From positions 1 through 32,918 of the forward strand of contig CAIZMQ010000076.1 in the NCBI GenBank assembly GCA_903934135.1: DNA of 32,918 nucleotides. The letters are read 5' to 3'. Below the pieces are notes generated by a model. That model made no database searches. It was given only the letters and a program-made list of their open reading frames with translations, and was not told where the DNA came from. Below are positions 1 to 7,792 of this stretch, piece by piece. This stretch comes from an uncultured Verrucomicrobiota bacterium. GTDB lineage: Bacteria > Verrucomicrobiota > Verrucomicrobiia > Chthoniobacterales > JACTMZ01. Position 1 is the stretch's first letter; each line of letters starts with the position of its first letter. A program made the translations under genes and the position numbers.

Positions 1-1
1 C

Positions 2-592
2 ATCTACGCACTCCAAGCCGAAAACGTATCGGCCCTTGAACGCATGGGCGAGAAAAGCACGGCCAATCTTCTCGCCGCAATCGAGCAGAGCAAAGGACAG
101 CCGCTCTGGCGCCTTCTTTTCGGCCTCGGCATCATGCACGTCGGTGTCTCGGTCGCGCGAAAGTTGGCCGGGAGATTCCACACGCTCGGTCGGGTGGCTT
201 CGGCTTCGGTCGAAGAATTGGAAAGCACGGAGGACGTCGGTGGCGTGGTGGCCAAAGAAATCCACGGTTTCTTCCGCCTCGCTCATAACCGGCAACTCGT
301 CGAATCACTACGGCAGCACGGGCTCAATTTCGGCGAGCACGACGAGCACAGCGTCCCCGCCTCGCAACAACTGGCCGGCGAAACGTGGGTCATCACCGGC
401 ACCCTCGGCCGCCCCCGCGACGAAGTTGCCGAACTGATCCGACGCCATGGCGGGACCGTGAGCGGCAGCGTGAGCAAAAAAACCAGCTACGTGCTCGCCG
501 GGGAGGAAGCGGGGAGCAAACTGGAAAAGGCAAAGTCGCTCGGCGTTCCTGTGGTTGACGAGGCGACCTTGCACGGAAGGCTGGACGCATAA
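2..592 (+). CDS. ligA: NAD-dependent DNA ligase, C-terminal part (5' end outside window)
   Basis: This is the C-terminal 196 residues of bacterial LigA, which seals single-strand nicks during replication and repair using NAD+. The frame is open from the first bases of the window, so the adenylation and OB domains lie upstream. Visible first is the helix-hairpin-helix region: a LERMGEKSTANLL hairpin, then LFGLGIMHVG and a third hairpin around EDVGGVVAKEI. A typical BRCT domain follows, from about LAGETWVITGTLG through RHGGTVSGSVSKKTSYVLAG to the stop. The layout matches full-length LigA, which ends in BRCT. The exonuclease III gene starts 25 bases downstream on the same strand, so the two repair genes may be co-transcribed. 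Identification is secure; only the N-terminus is missing. Confidence 0.95.
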   Translation: MYALQAENVSALERMGEKSTANLLAAIEQSKGQPLWRLLFGLGIMHVGVSVARKLAGRFHTLGRVASASVEELESTEDVGGVVAKEIHGFFRLAHNRQLVESLRQHGLNFGEHDEHSVPASQQLAGETWVITGTLGRPRDEVAELIRRHGGTVSGSVSKKTSYVLAGEEAGSKLEKAKSLGVPVVDEATLHGRLDA

Positions 593-617
593 GTCCCATT
601 TCCCATTCCCCGAACTT

Positions 618-1376
618 ATGAAATTCATCTCTTGGAACGTCAACGGCCTGCGCTCGATTCTCGGCAAGGGCCTCCTTGAATTTTGGGCCGCCGAAAAGCC
701 CGACGTGCTCTGCCTGCAGGAGATCAAAGCACGACCCGAGCAGGTCGCCGATACGAACTGGCCGCGCGGATTCGTGCCGCACTGGAACTCTGCCGAGAAG
801 CCGGGTTACTCCGGAACGGCCACTTTTGCCAAAAAGAAGCCAGCGGACCAAACCGCCGGCATCGGCAATGCTGAACACGACAAGGAAGGGCGCGTGGTTA
901 CCCTGGAGTATGACGACTTCTTCTTGGTCAACGTGTACACCCCGAATTCCCAGCGCGAACTGACGCGGCTCGATTACCGCACGCGGCAGTGGGAACCGGC
1001 CTTCCGCGCTTACCTCAAAAAGCTGGAGAAGAAAAAGCCGGTCGTTGTCTGCGGCGACCTCAATGTCGCGCATACCGAGCACGATCTGGCCAACCCCAAG
1101 ACCAACCGGAACAACGCAGGCTTCACCGACGAGGAGCGCACGGAATTCCAAGCACTCATCGACGCCGGATTTGTCGACACTTTCCGTCTCTTCACCCAAG
1201 GCAACGGCCACTACACATGGTGGAGCTACATGAACGGTGCGCGTCCTCGGAACATCGGATGGCGTATCGATTACTTCCTCATCTCGGCGGAGCTCGTACC
1301 GCGGGTCAAAGCCGCGCGTATCCTTTCGCAAGTCACGGGCTCGGACCATTGTCCGGTGGTGCTGGAGTTGCGCTGA
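618..1376 (+). CDS. xthA: exodeoxyribonuclease III (AP endonuclease)
   Basis: A 252-residue enzyme of the exonuclease III/ExoA family. The family cleaves DNA at abasic sites and removes 3' blocking groups in base excision repair. The start is set at the ATG giving MKFISWNVNGLRS, because the family begins exactly there; the frame stays open upstream into ligA but that extension is not conserved-looking. Active-site elements are all present: Asn7/Asn9 in SWNVNGLR, metal ligand Glu35 in LCLQEIKA, the VNVYTPNS strand, Asp147 and Asn149 in CGDLNVAH, and Asp243-His244 in the terminal GSDHCPV. No clear Shine-Dalgarno is seen. It lies just after ligA and converges on the glutamate dehydrogenase gene with a 25-base gap that shows no convincing terminator. 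Confidence 0.95.
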   Translation: MKFISWNVNGLRSILGKGLLEFWAAEKPDVLCLQEIKARPEQVADTNWPRGFVPHWNSAEKPGYSGTATFAKKKPADQTAGIGNAEHDKEGRVVTLEYDDFFLVNVYTPNSQRELTRLDYRTRQWEPAFRAYLKKLEKKKPVVVCGDLNVAHTEHDLANPKTNRNNAGFTDEERTEFQALIDAGFVDTFRLFTQGNGHYTWWSYMNGARPRNIGWRIDYFLISAELVPRVKAARILSQVTGSDHCPVVLELR

Positions 1377-1401
1377 AGGGCCGGCAAACCGCCCCCCACG
1401 A

Positions 1402-2691
1402 TCACGGGAACAACCCGCGATCCCGCTTGGCCTCCAGCACGCGCTCGATGCCGATCGCCATGGCAGCCGTACGATTGGAAACATTGCGCTCTTTGGACCG
1501 CTTGCTCACCGCATTGAAAGCGGTGTCGAGGATGCGGTAGAGTCGATCGGTCATTTCAATGTCGGTCCAGAACAGGCTTTGCATGTCCTGCACCCATTCG
1601 AAGTAGGAAGTGATCACCCCACCCGCGTTGCAGAGGACATCGGGGATGACGAAAATTTCCTCCCGGCGCTGGTCGAGCAATTCATCGGCCTCTGGCGTGG
1701 TCGGACCGTTGGCTGCTTCGGCCAGCACACGGCAACGCAGCAAGGCCGCGTTACTCGCGTGGATGACGCGCTCCACGGCGGCCGGCACGAGCACATCGCA
1801 CGGCAAAGTGAGAAAATCCTCCGGTTTGACCCGCTCGCCCTGCGGAAACTCTTTCAGCGTTTTATGCTCCTGCACGTGGCGGTCGGCGGCGGAAACATCG
1901 AGACCCTTCGGATCGTAAAGGCACACGGTGTGGTCACTCAGCCCGGTAATTTTCATGCCCGACCGGTAGGCCAACCCGCAGGCGGTGACCGATCCCACAT
2001 TGCCGAAGCCCTGCACGATGGCGGTACACTTGGCCGGTTCGATATTCAGATGGTCCAGCGCTCGCTCGACGAGGAAGACCACCCCGCGTCCGGTTGACTC
2101 GCGCCGACCGGCCACCCCGCCGATGGCGACCGGTTTTCCAGTGACGATTTCCGGCACGGCATGGCCCGCATGCATCGAGTAGGTGTCCATGAACCAGGCC
2201 ATAACCTGCGCGTTGGTCCCCATGTCGGGTCCCATGATGTCGGTGCGTGGTCCGACGAACGGGATCATTTCCTGCATGTAGCGGCGGGAAAGTTTCTCCA
2301 TCTCGCGGCGGGAAAGCTTGTTCGGATCGACGGCTACCCCGCCTTTCGCGCCGCCGTAAGGCAGGCCGACCAGCGCGCATTTCCAACTCATCCAAACGGA
2401 GAGGGCCGCCGATTCGCCAAGCGTAAGACGGGGCGAAAACCGCGTGCCTCCTTTGGTCGGGCCGATGCTCAGGTGGTGCTGGACACGGTAGCCGTGGTAA
2501 ACTTCCACCCGCCCGTCATCCAATTCGATGGGCAGCGACACGGTGACCGAGCGCTTGGGCTGGATGATGCGCTGACGGTATTGCTGCGGGATTTCGAGGT
2601 GATCAGCCAGCACTTCGAATTGCTTCACGGCCATGCGGAAGACCGGATCGGAGGAGTAGAAACTTTCCATGCTAGACTGAGCAAAAGCCAT
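1402..2691 (-). CDS. Glu/Leu/Phe/Val dehydrogenase, probably NAD-specific glutamate dehydrogenase
   Basis: A 429-residue hexameric-type amino acid dehydrogenase, interconverting glutamate and 2-oxoglutarate plus ammonium. The N-terminal substrate domain has the GPTKGGTR loop (Lys80), Lys104 in SWKCAL, the catalytic Lys116 in PYGGAKGG and the catalytic-type Asp156 in GPDMGTN. The Lys116-Asp156 spacing of 40 equals that of Clostridium symbiosum GDH (Lys125/Asp165). The Rossmann domain shows VQGFGNVGS. Length and sequence style resemble the NAD-specific RocG/GudB branch rather than E. coli GdhA; cofactor choice is inference. The start ATG is preceded by AAGGA only two bases away, an unusually short spacing, and the upstream inverted repeat begins at that same point. 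The promoter must lie within or beyond that repeat. Confidence 0.93.
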   Translation of the reverse strand: MAFAQSSMESFYSSDPVFRMAVKQFEVLADHLEIPQQYRQRIIQPKRSVTVSLPIELDDGRVEVYHGYRVQHHLSIGPTKGGTRFSPRLTLGESAALSVWMSWKCALVGLPYGGAKGGVAVDPNKLSRREMEKLSRRYMQEMIPFVGPRTDIMGPDMGTNAQVMAWFMDTYSMHAGHAVPEIVTGKPVAIGGVAGRRESTGRGVVFLVERALDHLNIEPAKCTAIVQGFGNVGSVTACGLAYRSGMKITGLSDHTVCLYDPKGLDVSAADRHVQEHKTLKEFPQGERVKPEDFLTLPCDVLVPAAVERVIHASNAALLRCRVLAEAANGPTTPEADELLDQRREEIFVIPDVLCNAGGVITSYFEWVQDMQSLFWTDIEMTDRLYRILDTAFNAVSKRSKERNVSNRTAAMAIGIERVLEAKRDRGLFP

Positions 2692-2696
2692 TTTCC

Positions 2697-2838
2697 TTAA
2701 CCACGGATAATACGGATTTCACAGATGATTTAGAGAAGAAAGAAGGCTGCAGGAGCAAGGCATATGATCGAGGCCGTGCCGTACGATCATTCCCACTTTG
2801 TTCCGGTATCCGTGCCATCAGTGTCATCCGTGATTAAA
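2697..2838. repeat. imperfect inverted repeat pair of the 'CACGGAT' intergenic type
   Basis: The left arm (2697-2730) reads TTAACCACGGATAATACGG and continues with CACAGATGAT. The right arm (2806-2838), read on the opposite strand, begins TTAATCACGGATGACACTG and continues with CACGGATAC. The arms match at most positions over about 30 bases, and each is built from repeated CACnGAT units. About 75 bases of non-coding sequence separate them. Repeats of this wording are common between genes in Verrucomicrobiota and Planctomycetota genomes (from memory). The element fills most of the space between the glutamate dehydrogenase start and the nuclease gene end, and its left end abuts the dehydrogenase Shine-Dalgarno. 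I see no gene in it. Confidence 0.6.
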
Positions 2839-2867
2839 GTCTTAGTATTGTCTCTCTTGCATGCCGC

Positions 2868-3698
2868 TCAAGGCGCAATCTGCAGGGAATCTTTGAGCCC
2901 GGCGAAAACTTTTTCCCCGATGCCGGGAACACGGCGCAGGTCGTCCAAGGATTTGTAGGGCCGGCCCTCGACGATGCGCTCGGCCAACACCTCGCCAATA
3001 CCGGGCAGGAGCATGATTTGGTCCACCGTGGCCGTATTCGGGTCGAGCGGCTCGCCCGGACTCTGGCCGAACGCCTCTTGCAATTCCCGTTCCTCCACCC
3101 TCTGCGCTTCACGCAGAGAGATGAGGCGCTGCGCATCCGTCTTCGCCCAAATGCCGCGGCGGGCGATCGCGGCGCCGAGTTCGAGGTCATCCATCTGGGC
3201 CTCGGCTGCATCCGTGGTCAGGCCATCCGGCGTGCCCCGACAGACACCGAAACTCCGCGCCAGACCCACCCCCACGAGCACTGCACCGAGGTCACGTCCG
3301 TCGGACAACGTGACGAAACCGTAAGTGCGCGGCTTGGCCGAGCGGCCCGGGGCGGAGGCGAACGCAGTATGCACGGTGAATGGTTTGGCCAGCAACTTGC
3401 GCACTTCCTCGGCCGAGCGGCGTCCGGAGGCCAAGGTCACTTGATGGTCATCAATCCCGAAATACGAAGATTGGTCCCGCACCCGTCGCTGGTCGGTCTC
3501 CGTCGTGGCCGATGTCTCGTTACAGTCGACATAGTACAAACGTAGGACGATTTCTTTGCCGTCCGGAAGGGTGACCGGAAAGCTGTCGCCGTCCGCCCAA
3601 CCAGAATCAACCACCCGGCAGCCCTCGAATTTTTGCAATTCCTGCCCCGCGGCGACCGAGGTCAGGGCGAGGGTGAGGAAAGCGAACAATCGCTTCAT
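2868..3698 (-). CDS. exported thermonuclease-like protein with C-terminal helix-hairpin-helix (ComEA-like) domain
   Basis: A 276-residue protein with three parts. Residues 1-18 are a signal peptide (MKRLFAFLTLALTS followed by VAAGQE). The middle resembles Staphylococcus-type nuclease: a DGDSF strand, LRLYYVD with the Arg35-equivalent, NETS near the Glu43-equivalent, and a KPRTYGFVTL segment that places an Arg near the Arg87-equivalent. Residues 218-276 form a ComEA-like double helix-hairpin-helix with NTATVDQI, PGIGEVLAERI and VPGIGEKVF. The start chosen gives the signal peptide; 40 further in-frame residues upstream do not look like protein. The combination suggests a periplasmic or surface DNA-binding nuclease, perhaps for nutrient scavenging or DNA uptake. 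Domain calls are good; true catalytic activity is unproven. Confidence 0.85.
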   Translation of the reverse strand: MKRLFAFLTLALTSVAAGQELQKFEGCRVVDSGWADGDSFPVTLPDGKEIVLRLYYVDCNETSATTETDQRRVRDQSSYFGIDDHQVTLASGRRSAEEVRKLLAKPFTVHTAFASAPGRSAKPRTYGFVTLSDGRDLGAVLVGVGLARSFGVCRGTPDGLTTDAAEAQMDDLELGAAIARRGIWAKTDAQRLISLREAQRVEERELQEAFGQSPGEPLDPNTATVDQIMLLPGIGEVLAERIVEGRPYKSLDDLRRVPGIGEKVFAGLKDSLQIAP

Positions 3699-3836
3699 AA
3701 GGCGATGGGTATCATGCTTTGCCGATGCAAGCCAGCGCGGGCGGAAGATAAGCTCCGGTGAACGGCCCTTCATTTGCCGCCGCAGTTGCCTGTTGACCTT
3801 GGCAGGAGGGATCGGCACCTCTAGTGTTTTACCTCT

Positions 3837-4217
3837 ATGAACATGCCACGCATCATCTTTAGTTTCGCCGTCATCTTTGTCCTGCTGGGCATCGGGGCGT
3901 ATCTAATCACCGGGGCCCAGTCTTGGACTGCGCTCATTCCGTCCATCTTCGGCCTGCTCCTCGCCATCGCCGGCGCGGTGTCACTCAAGAGCCTGAAGCA
4001 CGGTGGCCACATCGCGGCGCTGGTCGGACTGCTCGGTTTTCTCGGCACGGCAAAAAGTCTGGGGAAAGTTCCCGCCCTTCTCTCCGGGGAAGCCGTGGAG
4101 CGCGCCGCGGCCGTCGGCGTGCAGGCGGCCTTCGCCGTCCTGTCTCTCATTTTCGTCGCCCTGTGCGTGAAGTCGTTTATCGACGCCCGCCGCGACCGCA
4201 ACTCCAATCCTTCCTGA
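3837..4217 (+). CDS. small multi-spanning membrane protein, unknown function
   Basis: A 126-residue, very hydrophobic protein with about four predicted membrane segments (roughly residues 5-25, 30-50, 57-72 and 92-114) and a short basic tail rich in Arg and Asp. There are two candidate starts six bases apart (MNMPRII, ATGs at 3837 and 3843); neither has a clear Shine-Dalgarno. I do not recognise a named family with certainty. It ends two bases before the SPFH gene, and the two are probably co-translated, so it may be a membrane partner of that protein. It diverges from the nuclease gene across a 138-base gap, where a TTGACC at 3794-3799 is the only promoter-like element and lacks a good -10. 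Confidence 0.75.
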   Translation: MNMPRIIFSFAVIFVLLGIGAYLITGAQSWTALIPSIFGLLLAIAGAVSLKSLKHGGHIAALVGLLGFLGTAKSLGKVPALLSGEAVERAAAVGVQAAFAVLSLIFVALCVKSFIDARRDRNSNPS

Positions 4218-4219
4218 CG

Positions 4220-5143
4220 ATGAAACATTCCATCTCCGGATCTGCCGATGCCACGCAATTGGCCGGAAAGTTCGCCCCGCTCCTCGTTATCGTCATTCTG
4301 CTTCTGGTGGCCGCCGCCGGCGTCTTTGTCACCGTCGATTCCGGCACGGTCGGGGTGGTCAAACGCTTCGGCGCGGTCAAAGATGTGGCCCTGCCCGAAG
4401 GTCTCCATTTCAAAATGCCGTTCGCCGAGGAGGTGGTTCCCATGACAACACGCCTCACCGCGAGCGAAGCCAAGGCCACTGCCGCCTCGCGCGACTTGCA
4501 GATTGTCACCACCGATGTCACCACGACCTATGCCATCAACGGAGACCTCGCCCCCCTCACTTTCCAGCGGGTGGGCACGCCGGAAAAGATCGCCGCGACC
4601 ATCGTCAATCCTGCCGTTCAGGAATCAGTCAAAGCGGTCACCGCAAAATTCACCGCCGAACAATTGGTAACCCAGCGGGAAGTGGTCAAACAGCAGATCC
4701 AACAAGCCATCGAATCGTTCATCAACACCACCCTCGATGAGAAGGAAGTCCAAGGCGCCCTGAACATCGCCAACGTGGCCATCACTGACTTCAAATTCTC
4801 CGACGAATTCAACAAAGCGATCGAGTCCAAGGTGCAGGCTGAGCAAGCGGCTCTGCAGGCCAAGAACGAAAAGCTCCGCCGCGTGACCCAGGCCGAGGCC
4901 GCCGCCGAGGAAGTGAAACTGGCGGCCGCCGCCCAAGCCTTCACCATCGAGGCGGAGTCGATTGCCCGGGCCGAAGCGATCACACGCGAAGCGGAAGCCT
5001 TGAGCGGGCACCCGGAGGTGCTCCGTCTTCGCACTATCGAGCGTTGGGACGGCGAGATGCCCCGTATCACCAGCGGTGAAGGCGTGATGCAAATGCTGCA
5101 GCTCGATCCCCAGATGCTCGAGGGATCCGCAAAGAAGCCGTGA
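4220..5143 (+). CDS. SPFH/Band 7 (prohibitin-like) membrane protein
   Basis: A 307-residue prohibitin/HflC-like protein. After a short cytoplasmic start there is one membrane helix (about residues 17-38). Next comes a Band 7 domain beginning VDSGTVGVVKRFG, with LPEGLHFKMPF, a SRDLQIVTTDVTTTYAI strand and an NPAVQESVKAVTAKFTAE helix. Then an Ala/Glu-rich coiled coil runs from about 205 to 260. The final segment has the usual LRTIERWDGEMP. Such proteins oligomerise into membrane microdomain scaffolds and often regulate proteases such as FtsH; the specific partner here is unknown. The start ATG is chosen because it begins just after the preceding stop; the open frame upstream is antisense-like noise. 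The gene overlaps alr by four bases (GTGA). Confidence 0.92.
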   Translation: MKHSISGSADATQLAGKFAPLLVIVILLLVAAAGVFVTVDSGTVGVVKRFGAVKDVALPEGLHFKMPFAEEVVPMTTRLTASEAKATAASRDLQIVTTDVTTTYAINGDLAPLTFQRVGTPEKIAATIVNPAVQESVKAVTAKFTAEQLVTQREVVKQQIQQAIESFINTTLDEKEVQGALNIANVAITDFKFSDEFNKAIESKVQAEQAALQAKNEKLRRVTQAEAAAEEVKLAAAAQAFTIEAESIARAEAITREAEALSGHPEVLRLRTIERWDGEMPRITSGEGVMQMLQLDPQMLEGSAKKP

Positions 5144-6270
5144 ACCCGGCCGGCGAGTCCTGGCGCGTCCGCGCCGAGATCGACCACGGAGCCCTGCGCC
5201 ACAACGCGGCGGCCATGCGCAAGGCGGTCGGTGACCATACCGGCCTCATCGCAGTGGTCAAAGCCGATGGCTACGGGCATGGCGGGCCCGCCGTGGCCCA
5301 GACGCTCGCACCCTTCACGGAGCAATTCGGAGTAGCCACGCTCGGTGAGGCGCGCGCGGTACGCGCCGCCGTGCCGGACAAAGATATTCTCATTCTCAGT
5401 CCGTGCCTGCCGGACGAACGCAAGGCAGTGGTGGACGAAGGTTTCATTCCCGTCGTCTCCAGCACGGCCGAGGCCAAGGCTTATGCCCAACTGGCCGAGA
5501 GCACGTCCGTGCGCATCCATCTGTCTATCGACACCGGCATGGGCCGTATCGGCGTGTGGCAGGACGACGCGGTCAAAACCGTGCGGGACATCGCGGCCCT
5601 CGGCAGCGTCGATCTGGAAAGCGTTTCGACGCATTTGCCGGTGGCCGACAGCGACCCGGATTTCACCGCGGAGGAGTTGGCCGCATGGGACCGGTTGGTT
5701 GCACAGCTGCGACTGATAGTACCCGGTGCGAAATTTCATGCCCTGAACAGCGCGGCTTCGCTGAAGGTGCCGCGGCTTGCGGCGGACCGCATACGGCCCG
5801 GCCTCGCCCTCTACGGCGTTTCTCCCCTCCCCGACTTTCAAAAGTTGCTCCGCCCGGTCCTGGCTCTGAAGACACGCATCACTCTGGTGCGCGATGTCGG
5901 ACCCGGTCGGGGGATCAGTTACGGACGCGATTTCATCACGACAAAGCCGATGCGCGTCGCCACGCTGGCCGCGGGGTATGCCGATGGCTATCCGCGGCAG
6001 ACCTCAAACCAAGGCGCGCAGGTGCTCATTCGCGGAGAACGCTGCCCGATTCTCGGCCGCGTCACCATGGATCAGTTCATGGTCGATGTGACTGATCTGC
6101 CGCGCGACGTTGCGCCGGGCGAGGAAGTGGTGCTCTGCGGCAAAGAGGGAGACGAAGAAATAACGGTCGGCGAAATTGCCGCATGGGCGGGAACAATCAG
6201 TTGGGATATTCTCACGCGGCTGGGCAAGCGGGTCGTGGTGCAACATCGCGATTTTTGGAACAGAGGGTAA
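5140..6270 (+). CDS. alr: alanine racemase
   Basis: A 376-residue PLP-dependent racemase that makes D-alanine from L-alanine for peptidoglycan. The PLP lysine is Lys41 in VVKADGYGHG and the opposing catalytic base is Tyr261 in GISYGRDF. Other family landmarks are IDTGMGRIG, HALNSAAS, RPGLALYG, AAGYADGYPR and ILGRVTMDQ. Translation starts at a GTG whose last two bases form the SPFH gene stop (GTGA overlap), indicating translational coupling. This start fits the family N-terminus, with WRVRAEIDHGALRHN soon after. The pairing with a membrane scaffold gene suggests, but does not prove, a cell-envelope theme for the operon. It converges on livF across a 36-base gap holding a perfect palindrome. 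Confidence 0.96.
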   Translation: MNPAGESWRVRAEIDHGALRHNAAAMRKAVGDHTGLIAVVKADGYGHGGPAVAQTLAPFTEQFGVATLGEARAVRAAVPDKDILILSPCLPDERKAVVDEGFIPVVSSTAEAKAYAQLAESTSVRIHLSIDTGMGRIGVWQDDAVKTVRDIAALGSVDLESVSTHLPVADSDPDFTAEELAAWDRLVAQLRLIVPGAKFHALNSAASLKVPRLAADRIRPGLALYGVSPLPDFQKLLRPVLALKTRITLVRDVGPGRGISYGRDFITTKPMRVATLAAGYADGYPRQTSNQGAQVLIRGERCPILGRVTMDQFMVDVTDLPRDVAPGEEVVLCGKEGDEEITVGEIAAWAGTISWDILTRLGKRVVVQHRDFWNRG

Positions 6271-6280
6271 GGCATCGCCT

Positions 6281-6294
6281 TTTGTTCGAACAAA
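6281..6294. repeat. 14-bp perfect palindrome between alr and livF
   Basis: TTTGTTCGAACAAA lies near the middle of the 36-base space between two converging genes. It has no loop-forming bases and is AT-rich at its ends, so a strong intrinsic terminator is unlikely. A protein-binding site or a weak bidirectional termination aid is possible. The symmetry is a direct observation; any role is a guess. Confidence 0.4.
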
Positions 6295-6306
6295 TCCAGC
6301 GCTTCC

Positions 6307-7023
6307 TCACCCCGCGCCGAGATAGGCTTCGCGGACGCGGGGATTGGTCAGCAACTCAGACGCCGGGCCTTCCAGAACGAGGTTGCCGGTTTCGAGCAGG
6401 CAGGCGCGATGGGCGAGGCGCAGGGCCATGTTGGCGTTCTGTTCGACGAGGAGGATCGTTGTTCCCTTCTCGTTCAGTTGGCGGATAACGGAAAATATTT
6501 CCTGTACGAGCTTCGGGGCGAGGCCCATGGAGGGCTCGTCGAGGATGAGTATCTTTGCCTTGCTCATCAGCGCACGTCCCACCGCAAGCATCTGCTGTTC
6601 TCCCCCGCTCAGGGTGCCGGCCAATTGCGTGGCGCGCTCGCGTAAGCGTGGAAAAATATCCATGACCATCCCGAGGTCCCGCGTGCGCGCAGCCTTGTCG
6701 CGGCGGATCCAAGCGCCGAGTTGCAGGTTTTCCATCACGGTGAGGCCGCCGAAAATGCCGCGGCCCTCGGGCACATGGGACAAGCCGAGCCGCAGGATCT
6801 CGTCGGGGGAGAGGCCGCGAAGGCCGCGGTCTTCCAGCATGACCGAGCCTTCGCAGGGCTGCATGCCGGAGAGAGCGCGCAATGTGGTCGTCTTCCCCGC
6901 ACCGTTGGCCCCGACCAAAGCGAGAATTTCTCCGCGTTCGACCTGGAAGGAAATGCCTTTGACCGCCTGGATGTCGCCGTAGCGAACAACAAGATCCTCC
7001 ACGCGCAGCATGGTTTCACTCAT
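6307..7023 (-). CDS. livF: branched-chain amino acid ABC transporter ATP-binding protein LivF
   Basis: A 238-residue cytoplasmic ATPase, second of the two ATP-binding subunits of a Liv-type (HAAT) importer. It has Walker A GANGAGKTT, the family-specific HVPEGRGIFGGLTV segment, signature LSGGEQQMLAVGRAL, Walker B ILILDEPSMGLAP and switch His/Gln region LLVEQN. The start ATG (MSETMLRVEDLVVRYG) is chosen over upstream in-frame codons because it matches the usual LivF N-terminus. It overlaps the end of livG by eight bases (ATGAGTGA). It is the last gene of the five-gene transporter operon. Confidence 0.95.
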   Translation of the reverse strand: MSETMLRVEDLVVRYGDIQAVKGISFQVERGEILALVGANGAGKTTTLRALSGMQPCEGSVMLEDRGLRGLSPDEILRLGLSHVPEGRGIFGGLTVMENLQLGAWIRRDKAARTRDLGMVMDIFPRLRERATQLAGTLSGGEQQMLAVGRALMSKAKILILDEPSMGLAPKLVQEIFSVIRQLNEKGTTILLVEQNANMALRLAHRACLLETGNLVLEGPASELLTNPRVREAYLGAG

Positions 7024-7792
7024 GGCCGTCCTCCTGGCCGAGGTAGGCCTCGATGACCTCCGGGTTTTTGCGGACTTCATCCGCCGTGCCCTCGGCAATC
7101 GTCTTGCCGAAGTCGAGCACGGTGATGCGGTCGCAGAAGGTCATGACCAGCTGCATGTGGTGCTCGATCAGGAGCATGGTCACGGAAAAATGGTCGCGGA
7201 GCCACCCGAGGAATTCGACGAGATTGAGCGTCTCGGCGGAGTTCATGCCCGCAGCCGGCTCGTCAAGGAGGAGGAGCGACGGTTGCAGGGCCATGGCCCG
7301 GGCAATTTCGAGTCGGCGTTGCGAGCCGTATGGCAGGTCGCCAGCCCGCTCGTGGATCTCGTTGCCGAGACCGAATTTTTCGAGCAGGTCGGTGCAGCGG
7401 CCGATGGTTTCCTTTTCGGCCTGCCGCGCGGACGGAAGCTGGATCATGGCGCCGGGCCACGAATAACGGGCGTGCGCATCGCAGGCGATACGGACGTTGT
7501 CGAGCACAGTGAGATCGCGAAAGAGGCGGATGTTTTGGAAGGTGCGGGCGATGCCGCGGTGCGCGATGGCGCTCGGACGGCAACCGGCGACGGACTCGCC
7601 GTGGAAGAGAACGTCGCCTTGGGTCGGGGCGTAGATGCCGGTGATGACGTTGAACGCGGTGGTTTTGCCCGCCCCGTTGGGGCCGATGATGCCGTGGGCA
7701 TGGCCCGGGGCGACATTGAAGGAAAGATCGGAAAGGGCAACGAGGCCGCCGAAGCGCATAGTCACAGCGCGCACCTCGAGAAGCGGTTTCAT
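7016..7792 (-). CDS. livG: branched-chain amino acid ABC transporter ATP-binding protein LivG
   Basis: A 258-residue ATPase subunit. Walker A is GPNGAGKTT. The signature is the LivG-style variant LPYGSQRRLEIARAMA in place of the canonical LSGGQ, and Walker B is LLLLDEPAAGMN. RTFQNIRLFRDLTVLDNV, the Q-loop region typical of LivG, is also present, and the switch histidine follows in LLIEHHMQLVM. It overlaps livM by four bases and livF by eight, so all three are translationally coupled. The subunit would sit on the cytoplasmic face of LivH/LivM. Confidence 0.95.
   Translation of the reverse strand: MKPLLEVRAVTMRFGGLVALSDLSFNVAPGHAHGIIGPNGAGKTTAFNVITGIYAPTQGDVLFHGESVAGCRPSAIAHRGIARTFQNIRLFRDLTVLDNVRIACDAHARYSWPGAMIQLPSARQAEKETIGRCTDLLEKFGLGNEIHERAGDLPYGSQRRLEIARAMALQPSLLLLDEPAAGMNSAETLNLVEFLGWLRDHFSVTMLLIEHHMQLVMTFCDRITVLDFGKTIAEGTADEVRKNPEVIEAYLGQEDGHE

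Noticed and set aside
4618-5841. A 407-codon minus-strand open frame over the SPFH and alr genes
   Set aside because: It is a mirror of two secure genes and its predicted protein shows no family feature.
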